Positions 43,232 to 51,450 of a DNA stretch of 64,000 bases are shown piece by piece; position 1 is the stretch's first letter, and every line of letters begins with the position of its first letter. A program made the position numbers and the translations under genes. The notes below the pieces were generated by a model, which worked only from the letters and a program-made list of their open reading frames with translations, made no database searches and was not told the DNA's origin. Origin of the DNA: Microbacterium sp. cx-55 (GTDB taxonomy: Bacteria > Actinomycetota > Actinomycetes > Actinomycetales > Microbacteriaceae); NCBI RefSeq assembly GCF_021117345.1, contig NZ_CP088261.1:744001-808000 (forward strand). Direction: 5' to 3'.

Positions 43232-43305
43232 CCTGTCGCGACTGGCGTTGAGGTGGGCCACCACCGGGGAGCGAACGACACGGTATTCGGCCGTACGCCT
43301 GGGCC
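43232..43305 (+). promoter_or_regulatory. ZTP (pfl-motif) riboswitch upstream of glyA
   Basis: The region contains the conserved blocks of the pfl RNA in order: CGACTGGCG, then a short hairpin (GTGGGCCACCAC), GGGGAGCGA, and after a variable loop the 3' block CCGTACGCCTGGGCC. The family senses ZTP/ZMP, signals of 10-formyl-THF shortage, and is known upstream of glyA, folD and purH. A -10-like TATGCT lies at 43222-43227. The ATG of glyA follows 44 nt later. Expected effect: ZTP binding raises glyA expression. Confidence 0.9.
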
Positions 43306-43348
43306 GATGCGGAACCTCTCTCATCCGATACCGCTGTCAAGGAGTGTC

Positions 43349-44623
43349 ATGACCGACCCGCTCTTCACCGCCCCGCTCGCCGAGGTCGACCCCGAGATCG
43401 CCCAGGTGCTCGAGCGCGAACTCGACCGCCAGCGCGGCTACCTCGAGATGATCGCGTCCGAGAACTTCGTGCCCGTCGCCGTCCTGCAGTCGCAGGGGTC
43501 GGTGCTGACGAACAAGTACGCCGAGGGATACCCGGGTCGCCGGTACTACGGCGGCTGCGAAGAGGTCGACGTCGCCGAAGAACTCGCGATCGAGCGCGCC
43601 AAGACGCTGTTCGGTGCCGGGTTCGCGAACGTCCAGCCGCACTCCGGCGCCTCGGCCAACGCGGCCGTGCTGCACGCGATCGCCCGCCCCGGAGACACCC
43701 TCCTCGGCCTTTCGCTGGATCACGGCGGGCACCTGACCCACGGGATGAAGCTGAACTTCTCCGGGCGGCTCTACGACATCGTCGCCTACGGCGTCGACGC
43801 CGAGACCTCCCTCATCGACATGGACGAGGTGCACCGCCTCGCCGTGGAGCACAAGCCGAAGGTCATCATCGCCGGCTGGTCGGCCTACCCGCGTCAGCTC
43901 GACTTCGCGCGCTTCCGTGAGATCGCCGACGAGGTCGGCGCGTACCTGTGGGTCGACATGGCGCACTTCGCGGGCCTCGTCGCCGCGGGCGTGCACCCGA
44001 ACCCGGTGCCGCACGCGCACGTCGTCTCGTCGACCGTGCACAAGACGATCGGCGGACCGCGCTCGGGCTTCATCCTGAGCAACGACGCCGACATCGCGAA
44101 GAAGATCAACTCGGCCGTCTTCCCCGGGCAGCAGGGCGGCCCGCTCATGCACGTCATCGCGGCGAAGGCCACGGCCTTCAAGCTCGCCGGCACCCCCGAG
44201 TTCCGCGAGCGCCAGGAGCGCACCATCCGCGGCGCGCAGATCCTCGCCGAGCGGCTCACGCAGCCCGACGTGGCGGCGGCGGGAATCACGCTCCGCTCCG
44301 GCGGAACCGACGTGCACCTCGTGCTCGTGGACCTGCGCGACGCGGCGATCGACGGCAAGCAGGCCGAAGACCTGCTGCACGATATCCACATCACGGTGAA
44401 CCGCAACTCGGTGCCGAACGACCCCCGCCCGCCGATGGTGACGTCGGGGCTCCGGATCGGCACGCCCGCGCTCGCCACCCGCGGCTTCGGCGACGCCGAG
44501 TTCACCGAGGTCGCCGAGGTGATCGCGCAGGCGCTGCTTCCGGATGCGGACGTCGAGGCGCTGCGCGTGCGCGTCGCCGCCCTCACCGCCGCGTTCCCGC
44601 TGTACCCCGGCCTGCAGCAGTAA
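43349..44623 (+). CDS. glyA: Serine hydroxymethyltransferase
   Basis: 424 residues. PLP enzyme that converts serine and THF to glycine and 5,10-methylene-THF. Seen: [36 protein letters not shown], and the PLP lysine in [16 protein letters not shown]. The ATG at 43349 has AAGGAG upstream; the open frame further 5' is noncoding antisense to the hexosaminidase gene. It is controlled by the ZTP riboswitch and followed by folD. Confidence 0.97.
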   Translation: MTDPLFTAPLAEVDPEIAQVLERELDRQRGYLEMIASENFVPVAVLQSQGSVLTNKYAEGYPGRRYYGGCEEVDVAEELAIERAKTLFGAGFANVQPHSGASANAAVLHAIARPGDTLLGLSLDHGGHLTHGMKLNFSGRLYDIVAYGVDAETSLIDMDEVHRLAVEHKPKVIIAGWSAYPRQLDFARFREIADEVGAYLWVDMAHFAGLVAAGVHPNPVPHAHVVSSTVHKTIGGPRSGFILSNDADIAKKINSAVFPGQQGGPLMHVIAAKATAFKLAGTPEFRERQERTIRGAQILAERLTQPDVAAAGITLRSGGTDVHLVLVDLRDAAIDGKQAEDLLHDIHITVNRNSVPNDPRPPMVTSGLRIGTPALATRGFGDAEFTEVAEVIAQALLPDADVEALRVRVAALTAAFPLYPGLQQ

Positions 44624-44710
44624 CCCCGGCTGCGTGCCCCCCGCATCCCGACTCTCGGTTGCGGGTTGCCGCGCAGCATCCCTCCCGGCATAGTGATTCG
44701 AACGCCCCTG

Positions 44711-44783
44711 CCGCGAGACGGGATGTTCGCGCCGAGACCGTGGGGTAACCCCTCCGTCTCGGCGCGAAGAACCCGTCTCGCGG
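44711..44783. repeat. 73-bp nested palindrome element, copy C
   Basis: Perfect 12-bp outer arms CCGCGAGACGGG (44711-44722) and complement (44772-44783), and perfect 13-bp inner arms TTCGCGCCGAGAC (44726-44738) and complement (44756-44768), with a further GGGGT/ACCCC apex. It sits in the glyA-folD gap and may separate their transcripts. Confidence 0.87.
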
Positions 44784-44832
44784 TCCGGGGGGTGCGGGAT
44801 CGCCGCCACGACGACGTGAGGAACACAGACAC

Positions 44833-45714
44833 ATGACCGCTCAGAAGCTCGACGGAAAAGCGACCGCCGCGGCGATCAAGGAGGAGCTCCGCGTCCGCGT
44901 GGCTGCGCTCGCCGAGAAGGGCGTCACGCCCGGAATCGCGACCGTGCTCGTGGGCGCCGATCCGGCCTCCCAGCTCTACGTCGGTATGAAGCACCGCCAG
45001 TCCGAGGCGATCGGGATGAACTCGATCCAGCGCGAGCTGCCCGCCGACGCGACGCAGGAGCAGGTCGAAGCGCTCATCGACGAGCTGAACGCCGATCCGA
45101 CCTGCCACGGCTACATCGTGCAGCTCCCGCTCCCGAAGCATCTCGACACCGACGCGATCCTCGAGCGGATCGACCCGGCGAAGGATGCGGACGGCCTGCA
45201 CCCGACGAACCTCGGCCGGCTCGTGCTGAATGTAAACGCGCCGATCACCTCGCCGCTGCCGTGCACGCCCCGCGGTGTCATCGAACTGCTGCGCCGCAAC
45301 GGCTACGACCTCGGCGGAAAACACGTCGTGGTCGTCGGTCGCGGCGTCACGATCGGCCGGTCGATCGGGCTGCTGCTCACGCGTCGCGACGTGAACGCCA
45401 CCGTGACGCTCACGCATACCGGCACCGAGGACATGTCGCAGTACCTCCGGCAGGCCGACGTCATCGTCGCGGCGGCGGGCGTGAAGCACCTCGTGCGGGC
45501 CCAGGACGTGAAGCCGGGCGCCGCGGTGCTGGACGTCGGCGTCACGCGCGAGGACGACCCCGAGTCGGGGACGCAGAAGGTCTACGGCGACGTGGATCCG
45601 GATGTGGCCGAGGTCGCCGGGTGGCTCTCGCCCAACCCCGGCGGCGTCGGGCCGATGACCGTGGCCCTGCTCATGCTCAACGTCGTCGAGGCCGCGGAGC
45701 GCGCCGCATCCTGA
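44833..45714 (+). CDS. folD: Methylene-THF dehydrogenase / methenyl-THF cyclohydrolase
   Basis: 293 residues. Interconverts 5,10-methylene-, methenyl- and 10-formyl-THF using NADP. Family blocks: [20 protein letters not shown] with the catalytic Lys/Tyr region, [25 protein letters not shown], and the Rossmann motif [18 protein letters not shown]. The common GRSxxVGxP is slightly altered to [11 protein letters not shown]. It works downstream of GlyA, supplies formyl-THF to PurN and PurH, and lies directly before the folate-linked catabolic cluster. Confidence 0.95.
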   Translation: MTAQKLDGKATAAAIKEELRVRVAALAEKGVTPGIATVLVGADPASQLYVGMKHRQSEAIGMNSIQRELPADATQEQVEALIDELNADPTCHGYIVQLPLPKHLDTDAILERIDPAKDADGLHPTNLGRLVLNVNAPITSPLPCTPRGVIELLRRNGYDLGGKHVVVVGRGVTIGRSIGLLLTRRDVNATVTLTHTGTEDMSQYLRQADVIVAAAGVKHLVRAQDVKPGAAVLDVGVTREDDPESGTQKVYGDVDPDVAEVAGWLSPNPGGVGPMTVALLMLNVVEAAERAAS

Positions 45715-45720
45715 GCCCGC

Positions 45721-45828
45721 GCGGATCGTGAACCCGCGCCGTGTGCGGAGCGCGCAGCGGATCGTGAACCCCCGCCGCGTGCGGAGCCCGCGGCGGATCG
45801 TGAACTTGCGCCGCGTGCGGAGCCCGCG
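45721..45828. repeat. Three 36-bp tandem repeats
   Basis: Units start at 45721, 45757 and 45793, each opening with GCGGATCGTGAAC and closing with GTGCGGAGC(C/G)CGC. They fill most of the gap between folD and the amidohydrolase. Identity between units is high, with a few substitutions. Confidence 0.82.
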
Positions 45829-45867
45829 GCGCGACGGGCGCGCGGCCGGACGTGGTATCAACGGAGG

Positions 45868-47190
45868 ATGCTGACCCTCACCGGCGCCGACCGCATCCTG
45901 ATCGATCCGCAGACGGAACGGGGCGGCACGCTGTCGGTCGGGCCCGACGGGCGCATCGCCGCCGAACCGTCCGCGGACCCGGATGCGGTCCACCTCGACG
46001 TGAGTGGCTGCGTCGTCACCGCGGGGCTCGTCAATGCGCACCATCACCTGCTGCAGAGCGGGTTCCGAACCCTTCCCGACACGCGGGGCGCCGCGATGCG
46101 CGACTGGTTGCCGGCGATGGCAGGGGCATATGCCGCAGCCGGCATCGACGCATCGCTGACCCGTGCGACGGCCGCCGTGGGGGTCGCGGAGTCGCTGCTC
46201 TCCGGCGTCACGACGGTGGCCGACCACCAGCTGAACTGGCCCGCACCGGGCGAATCTGCAGACCCTGTGGCGGAGACGGTCGAGATCGCGCGGGCGATCT
46301 CCGCGGCGGCCGCGTCGCTGGGGGCACGGCTGGTCTTCGTCCGCGGGTCGGCGCGCGATGACCCCGCACTCGCCGCGGCCAGCGCGGACGCGATCATCGA
46401 CGACCTGCTGCCCCGCGGCCATGTCGGCGGCGTCACGGACGACGGGATGCGGCAGATCGCCGTCGGGCCCGCGGGCGTGCACTCGGACGGCGAGGCGACC
46501 TTCCGAGCGCTCGGCGAGGTGGCCGCCCGTCACGGTGTGCGCCGACGCACCCAGGCCAACGAGCAGGTGGACACCGAGATCGCTCTGGCGCGGTACGGCC
46601 GGCGACCGCTCGACCTGCTCGAGGAATGGGGGTGGCTCGCGCCCGACGTCACGATCGCGCACCTCTGCGACGTCACCCCGGACGAGATCGACCGGCTCGC
46701 CGCGGCGGGGGTGAGTGCGACGCACGCCCCCGGATGCGACGTGCCGATGGGATGGGGCATCGCTCCGGTGGCCCGGCTGCGCGAGGCGGGCCTCCGCGTC
46801 GGGTTGGGCACATCGGGCGGCGGCTCGAACGACGCCGGACACCTGCTGGCGGACGCGCGTCTCGCGATGCAGATCTCGGGCCTCGTCGGCCCGCAGCTCC
46901 CCGCCCGCGCGGTGCTCGGGATGGCGACGGAGGATGGCGCCGTCGGGCTCGGTCGCGCCGACCTCGGGCACCTCCGGGTCGGGGCCCGCGCCGACATCTG
47001 CGTCTGGGATGTCTCCGGGGTCGCGGATGCGGGCGTCGCCGACCCGGTCGCGGGGCTTCTCTGGGCCTCGCCCGGCCGTCGTCCCCGGCACGTGGTGGTG
47101 GGCGGCCGCGTGGTCGTCCGGGACTATCGCCTCGTCGGCCACGACGAACACGCCATCGTCGCGGCGCTCCGCGCGCGCCTGCAGAGCTGA
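45868..47190 (+). CDS. Amidohydrolase, 8-oxoguanine deaminase/AtzB-like, with altered metal ligands
   Basis: 440 residues of the cog0402 aminohydrolase family. The beta-1 motif VNAHHHLLQSG and the beta-6 His (TIAHLCDVTPDEIDRL) are present. At beta-5 the usual HxHxxE block reads RTQANEQVDTE, with Gln where the metal His is normally found, and at beta-8 the usual VDGSASND reads GTSGGGSND, with Ser in place of Asp. The protein may use a different metal site, a different reaction, or be inactive. The ATG at 45868 has GGAGG directly against it, an unusually short spacing. Substrate unknown; purine- or triazine-like rings are typical of relatives. Confidence 0.8.
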   Translation: MLTLTGADRILIDPQTERGGTLSVGPDGRIAAEPSADPDAVHLDVSGCVVTAGLVNAHHHLLQSGFRTLPDTRGAAMRDWLPAMAGAYAAAGIDASLTRATAAVGVAESLLSGVTTVADHQLNWPAPGESADPVAETVEIARAISAAAASLGARLVFVRGSARDDPALAAASADAIIDDLLPRGHVGGVTDDGMRQIAVGPAGVHSDGEATFRALGEVAARHGVRRRTQANEQVDTEIALARYGRRPLDLLEEWGWLAPDVTIAHLCDVTPDEIDRLAAAGVSATHAPGCDVPMGWGIAPVARLREAGLRVGLGTSGGGSNDAGHLLADARLAMQISGLVGPQLPARAVLGMATEDGAVGLGRADLGHLRVGARADICVWDVSGVADAGVADPVAGLLWASPGRRPRHVVVGGRVVVRDYRLVGHDEHAIVAALRARLQS

Positions 47191-47192
47191 CG

Positions 47193-47238
47193 CGAACGCC
47201 AGCCGCCGCGACCTCGGGCTCACACGAACGCCAGCCGC
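47193..47238. repeat. Short direct repeat CGAACGCCAGCCGC
   Basis: Two identical 14-bp copies at 47193 and 47225, 32 bp apart, in the gap between two convergent genes. Probably slippage or recombination residue. Confidence 0.45.
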
Positions 47239-47284
47239 GGCTGACGCGGGCGAACCCGCCGCGGCAGCCTCCGATCCGCGCGGA

Positions 47285-48277
47285 TCAGAGGTCGAGCACG
47301 ATGAGCGGGCACGCCGCCCGGGAGACGCAGATCATCATGACGTCGCCGTGCTCCTGCTCGAGGGGGGTGAGCACCGAGTCCCGGTGCTCGACCTCACCCT
47401 CGAGGACCGGTACCTCGCAGGTGCCGCACGTGCCGCGGCGGCAGCTGGACAGCACGATCGTCTCGGGGGACTGCTGCCGGATGGCGTCGAGGATCGACTG
47501 GTCCGGCGCCACGGTCACGATGTCGCCGCTCGCGGCGAGTTCCACCTCGAACGGCGCGGTCCACACCGGAGCGCCGAACACCTTCGCCTCGAACCGTTCG
47601 ACGTGCAGTGCCTCGTCGGCGCGTTCGGCGAAGACCTCCTCGAGCGCTTCGAGAAGACGCGCCGGTCCGCAGGCGTAGACGACGCCGTCCGGCCCGACCT
47701 CGGCGGCGAGCGCGGCGGGGGAGAGGCGCGCGCCCTCGTCGGCGGCGTGCACCCGCATCCGATCGGGGAATGCGGTGACGAGCTCGTCCACGAACGCCAT
47801 GGTGCGACGTGACCGGCCCGCGTAGTCGAGGTGCCAGTCGACGCCCGCGGCCTCGGCCGCCGTCACCATGCTGCGGATCGCGGTGATGCCGATCCCGCCC
47901 GCAACGAAGCGGTACCGCGTTCCTGCCACCGGTTCGAAGGCGAAGTGGTTGCGCGGGCCCCGGACGCGCACGCGCTGACCGACGCTCACCTCGTCGTGGA
48001 TGCGCGTCGATCCGCCCCGGCCCGCCCGCTCGCGGAGCACGGCGATCCGCCACGTCCCGCGGTCTGCGGGGTCGCTGCAGAGCGAGTACTGCCGTTCGAC
48101 CGGGTCGCCCCCGGCGCCGTTCGGGGCGGGGAGGATCACGTCGACATGGGATCCGGCCGTCCAGGCCGGCAGGTCGCGGCCGTTCGGGGAGGCGAGGTCG
48201 AAGGCGACGACGCCGTCGGCCAGGTCGGTGCGTCCGGTCACGATCAGATCGCGCTCGACGTCGCTGAAGTAACTCAC
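47285..48277 (-). CDS. PDR/VanB-type oxidoreductase (flavin, NAD, 2Fe-2S)
   Basis: 330 residues. N-terminal flavin-binding barrel (RQYSLCSDPADRGTWRIAVL), NAD-binding domain (RFVAGGIGITAIRSMVTAAE, VYACGPARLLEALEEVF), and a C-terminal plant-type 2Fe-2S domain with SSCRRGTCGTCEVPVLEG and a later Cys in MMICVSRA. Such proteins pass electrons from NAD(P)H to Rieske oxygenases, for example in O- or N-demethylation. No oxygenase subunit is adjacent. GTG at 48277 has AGGAGAG just upstream. It diverges from the second amidohydrolase. Confidence 0.9.
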   Translation of the reverse strand: MSYFSDVERDLIVTGRTDLADGVVAFDLASPNGRDLPAWTAGSHVDVILPAPNGAGGDPVERQYSLCSDPADRGTWRIAVLRERAGRGGSTRIHDEVSVGQRVRVRGPRNHFAFEPVAGTRYRFVAGGIGITAIRSMVTAAEAAGVDWHLDYAGRSRRTMAFVDELVTAFPDRMRVHAADEGARLSPAALAAEVGPDGVVYACGPARLLEALEEVFAERADEALHVERFEAKVFGAPVWTAPFEVELAASGDIVTVAPDQSILDAIRQQSPETIVLSSCRRGTCGTCEVPVLEGEVEHRDSVLTPLEQEHGDVMMICVSRAACPLIVLDL

Positions 48278-48414
48278 ATCTCTCCTCGCCGTTCGGCCAT
48301 TCACGCTATCCGCGGCATCCGTCCGACGCGCGCTGCGCGGCATCGTTTAACAGCCCGGCAACACGAGCCGTCGCACATCGAAACACGCTGCGCGTTGAAT
48401 GCTGCCACATCAAT

Positions 48415-48431
48415 TGTTGGTCACGCCAACA
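48415..48431. promoter_or_regulatory. Inverted repeat TGTTGG-N5-CCAACA, possible operator
   Basis: A 6-bp perfect inverted repeat with 5-nt spacer lies in the 190-bp divergent gap between the PDR reductase and the amidohydrolase-ABC operon, 37 nt before the latter's start. A regulator site is plausible. Confidence 0.45.
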
Positions 48432-48467
48432 GGATTCGATGACAGTGTCGACAGGAAGGCGAGGGTC

Positions 48468-49778
48468 GTGAGCATCCATCCCGAGGATCTCGAAGCCGGT
48501 CAGCAGGTGGCGCGCCTGGACGGCGTGACCCTGCCCGACGGCACGACCGCGACGGTGCACATCACCGACGGCGCCCTGACCGACGGGCGCCAGGATGGCG
48601 CTCCGACCGGGCGCGTCAGCGCGGGGACGGATGCGGACGGCACCGAGTGGCTGCTGCTGCCGCCCGCCGCCGACCTGCACGCGCACATCGACAAGGCGTA
48701 TACGTGGAGCCTCGCGGGTGAACCCGAAGGATCGCTCGAGGATGCCGTCGCGTGCTGGCGCGAATTCGGGGCGACGCTCTCGGAGGAGCAGATCGCCGCG
48801 CACGCGCGGCGGCAGCTGGATGCCGCCCTCCGGGCCGGCGTCACCACGATCCGCACCCACGTGAACTACCACGAAGGGGCCGACCCGCTACGAGGCATCC
48901 GGGCGGTGCTCGCCGCGCGCGAGGACTACCGCGGGCTGGTCGACGTGCAGGTGGTCGCGATGCACGGGCAGATCCACGACGACGGTCTCGTCCGCGACGC
49001 CCTCGCCCTCGGGGTCGATCTCGTCGGCGCCGCACCTCACCTCAGCGACGACCCGCGCGGAGAGATCGACCGGGCGGCCGCCTTCGCGGAGGCCGCCGGG
49101 ATCGGCATCGACCTGCACACCGACGAGACCCTGAACCCCGACTCGCTCGACCTCATCGATCTCGCCGAGCGCACGCGGCACTGGCCGCGGGCGATGACCC
49201 GGTCGGCGGGCCACTGTGTGAGCCTCGCGGTCCAGCCGCCGGACCGGCTCGCAGCGGCCCTCGACGCGGCCGCGGAGGCCGGGGTCAGCATCATCGTCAA
49301 CCCGCTCACCAACCTCTACCTGCAGGGGTGGCAGCATCCGGTCTCGATGCCGCGGGCGATTCCTCCGCTGCGGGCGATCCTCGACGCGGGCGTGGCGCTC
49401 GCCGCCGGCGGCGACAACGTGCAGGATCCCTTCAATCCGCTCGGCAACGGAGACATGGTCGACGTCGCCGCATCCCTCGTGATCGCCGGTCACCTCACCC
49501 CGCGGACCGCGTGGGACGTCGTGACGGCGGGGCGTTCCCTCGCGGGCCTGCCGCGCGCGACGGGAGCCGTCGGCGACCCGGCCGATTTCGTGCTGGTGCG
49601 CTCCGCATCGGTCGCGGCGGCGCTCGCGGAGCGCGCGCCCGATCGGGTCGTCGTCCGCGCCGGCCGCGTCGTGGCGACGCGCCGCACGCACACGACGACC
49701 GTGCCCGTCCCGGCGCACGCCGCGCCCCCCGAGAGGCCCGGAATACCCGAGCGACAGAGAAAGGCGGTGCAGGCATGA
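48468..49778 (+). CDS. Amidohydrolase, cytosine deaminase-like
   Basis: 436 residues. The metal ligands look complete: DLHAHIDKAYTW (beta 1), GIDLHTDETLN (beta 5), RSAGHCVSL (beta 6), and Asp in AAGGDNVQDPFNPLGNGD (beta 8). This is the CodA/N-isopropylammelide hydrolase type, deaminating or hydrolysing cyclic amidines. GTG at 48468 is preceded by AGGAAGG about 9 nt upstream. Its stop overlaps the ATPase gene start (ATGA), so hydrolase and importer are coupled and likely share the substrate. Confidence 0.87.
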   Translation: MSIHPEDLEAGQQVARLDGVTLPDGTTATVHITDGALTDGRQDGAPTGRVSAGTDADGTEWLLLPPAADLHAHIDKAYTWSLAGEPEGSLEDAVACWREFGATLSEEQIAAHARRQLDAALRAGVTTIRTHVNYHEGADPLRGIRAVLAAREDYRGLVDVQVVAMHGQIHDDGLVRDALALGVDLVGAAPHLSDDPRGEIDRAAAFAEAAGIGIDLHTDETLNPDSLDLIDLAERTRHWPRAMTRSAGHCVSLAVQPPDRLAAALDAAAEAGVSIIVNPLTNLYLQGWQHPVSMPRAIPPLRAILDAGVALAAGGDNVQDPFNPLGNGDMVDVAASLVIAGHLTPRTAWDVVTAGRSLAGLPRATGAVGDPADFVLVRSASVAAALAERAPDRVVVRAGRVVATRRTHTTTVPVPAHAAPPERPGIPERQRKAVQA

Positions 49779-50521
49779 GCGCGACGCTCACCTCGCCCAC
49801 GTTGCGTCTGGACGACGTCACGAAGGACTTCACCACCGGCACGCGCGCGCTGACCGGGGTCTCGCTGACGGTCTCCCGGGGCGAGTTCGTCTCGGTCGTC
49901 GGGCCCTCCGGATGCGGAAAGTCGACCCTCCTGCGCCTGGCATCGGGTCTGGAGACGATCACGCACGGGACGCTCGACGTCGACGCGGCCGTGACGAGCT
50001 TCGTCTTCCAGGACCCGACCCTGCTGGAGTGGCGGAGCGCCCAGAAGAACGTCGAACTCGTCGGCGAGCTCGCCGGCACCGGCGCCGCCGAGCGCGCCCG
50101 CCGTGCCCGCGAGGTGCTCGACCTGGTCGGACTCGGCGGGTTCGAGAAGCAGCATCCGCGTCAGCTCTCCGGCGGAATGCGGATGCGGGTGTCCATCGCC
50201 CGGGCGCTCGTCGCCGAGCCGCAGCTCGCGCTCTTCGACGAACCCTTCGGTGCCCTCGACGAGATCACCCGGCTGAAGATGCAGACCGAGCTGCAGCGCA
50301 TCTTCCAGCTCAAGCAGTTCGCCGCGATGTTCATCACGCACTCGATCTCGGAGGCCGTCTACCTCTCCAGCCGGGTGCTCGTGATGAGCGGTCGGCCGGG
50401 CCGCATCGTCGACGACATCGAACTGCCCTGGTCGTACCCGCGACCGCCCGAACTGCGTTACGAGCCCGAGTTCGGCCGGATCGCCGGACACATCTCAGCC
50501 CTGCTGGAGGAGCACTCGTGA
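49775..50521 (+). CDS. ABC transporter ATPase, SsuB/ThiZ type
   Basis: 248 residues. Walker A GPSGCGKST, Q-loop SFVFQDPTLLEW, signature LSGGMRMRVSIARAL, Walker B LALFDEPFGALDE, H-loop ITHSISEAV. The LSGGMRMR signature with the FDEPFGALDE box is typical of nitrate/sulfonate/taurine and thiamine-precursor importers. Translationally coupled on both sides (ATGA before, GTGA after). Confidence 0.93.
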   Translation: MSATLTSPTLRLDDVTKDFTTGTRALTGVSLTVSRGEFVSVVGPSGCGKSTLLRLASGLETITHGTLDVDAAVTSFVFQDPTLLEWRSAQKNVELVGELAGTGAAERARRAREVLDLVGLGGFEKQHPRQLSGGMRMRVSIARALVAEPQLALFDEPFGALDEITRLKMQTELQRIFQLKQFAAMFITHSISEAVYLSSRVLVMSGRPGRIVDDIELPWSYPRPPELRYEPEFGRIAGHISALLEEHS

Positions 50522-51390
50522 GCGAGAAGACGCTGACCGCCGCCGCACCGACCGCGCCGCCGCCGCTCGGTTCACCGCGCACCGGCGGATCGTTCTCGCG
50601 GGCGGCGAGTGCGACGGGTTCGCGCGTGCTGCCGATCGTGCTGGCGATCCTCGGCATCCTGATCGTCTGGTACGCGGTGTCGTACCTCGTGCTGTCGGAG
50701 AGCCGCCGCTTCCTGCTGCCGCCCCCGCACCAGGTGTTCACCGAGACCCTCGGCAACCCCCAGGTCATCATGCCGATGCTCACGGCCCTCGGCCAGACGA
50801 CCAGCGTCGCGCTGATCGGACTCGCGATCGCGGTCGTGCTCGGGATGGGCTGGGCGATCCTCATGTCGCAGTGGCGGATCGCCGAGCGGGTGCTGTACCC
50901 GTACGCGGTCATCCTGCAGACCATCCCGATCCTCGCGCTCACGCCCCTCATCGGGATCTGGATGGGGTACGGCATCCCCGCCCGGATCGTCGTGTGTGTG
51001 ATCATCGCGATCTTCCCGATGATCTCGAACACCCTGTTCGGTCTGCAGTCGGCGGAGCCCTCGGCGCACGACCTCTTCACCCTCAACAAGGCCACGCGGT
51101 GGCAGCGGCTCACGAAACTGCAGCTGCCGGCCGCCCTGCCCGCGATCTTCACGGGGCTCCGAAACGCCGCGGGTCTGTCGGTGATCGGCGCGATCGTCGG
51201 CGACTTCTTCTTCCAACAGGGATCGCAGGGCATCGGTGGGCTGCTGCGCACCTACACGCTGCGACTCAACATGGAGTCCCTGTTCCTCGCGATCATCTTC
51301 ACCGCCATCTTCGGCGTGGTCGTGTTCTCCGTCTTCGCCGCCCTGGACCGGGCGATCGTCGGCCGCCTGTTCGGCTGGAAGAACCGCTGA
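50518..51390 (+). CDS. ABC transporter permease, SsuC type
   Basis: 290 residues with about six membrane helices, the first at about 38-58 (VLPIVLAILGILIVWYAVSY). The ATPase-docking loop is recognisable around LFTLNKATRWQRLTKLQLPA. GTG start overlaps the ATPase stop. Forms the homodimeric channel for the importer. Confidence 0.9.
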   Translation: MSEKTLTAAAPTAPPPLGSPRTGGSFSRAASATGSRVLPIVLAILGILIVWYAVSYLVLSESRRFLLPPPHQVFTETLGNPQVIMPMLTALGQTTSVALIGLAIAVVLGMGWAILMSQWRIAERVLYPYAVILQTIPILALTPLIGIWMGYGIPARIVVCVIIAIFPMISNTLFGLQSAEPSAHDLFTLNKATRWQRLTKLQLPAALPAIFTGLRNAAGLSVIGAIVGDFFFQQGSQGIGGLLRTYTLRLNMESLFLAIIFTAIFGVVVFSVFAALDRAIVGRLFGWKNR

Positions 51391-51450
51391 TCGCCCCCCT
51401 CGACCTGCTCCGCCCGCGCTCCACCCGACCCCCATCCTCTGGAGGAACCC

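Noticed and set aside
43894..47223. A 1109-codon open frame on the minus strand
   Set aside because: It runs antisense to glyA, folD and the amidohydrolase and across intergenic repeats, with no recognisable domain.
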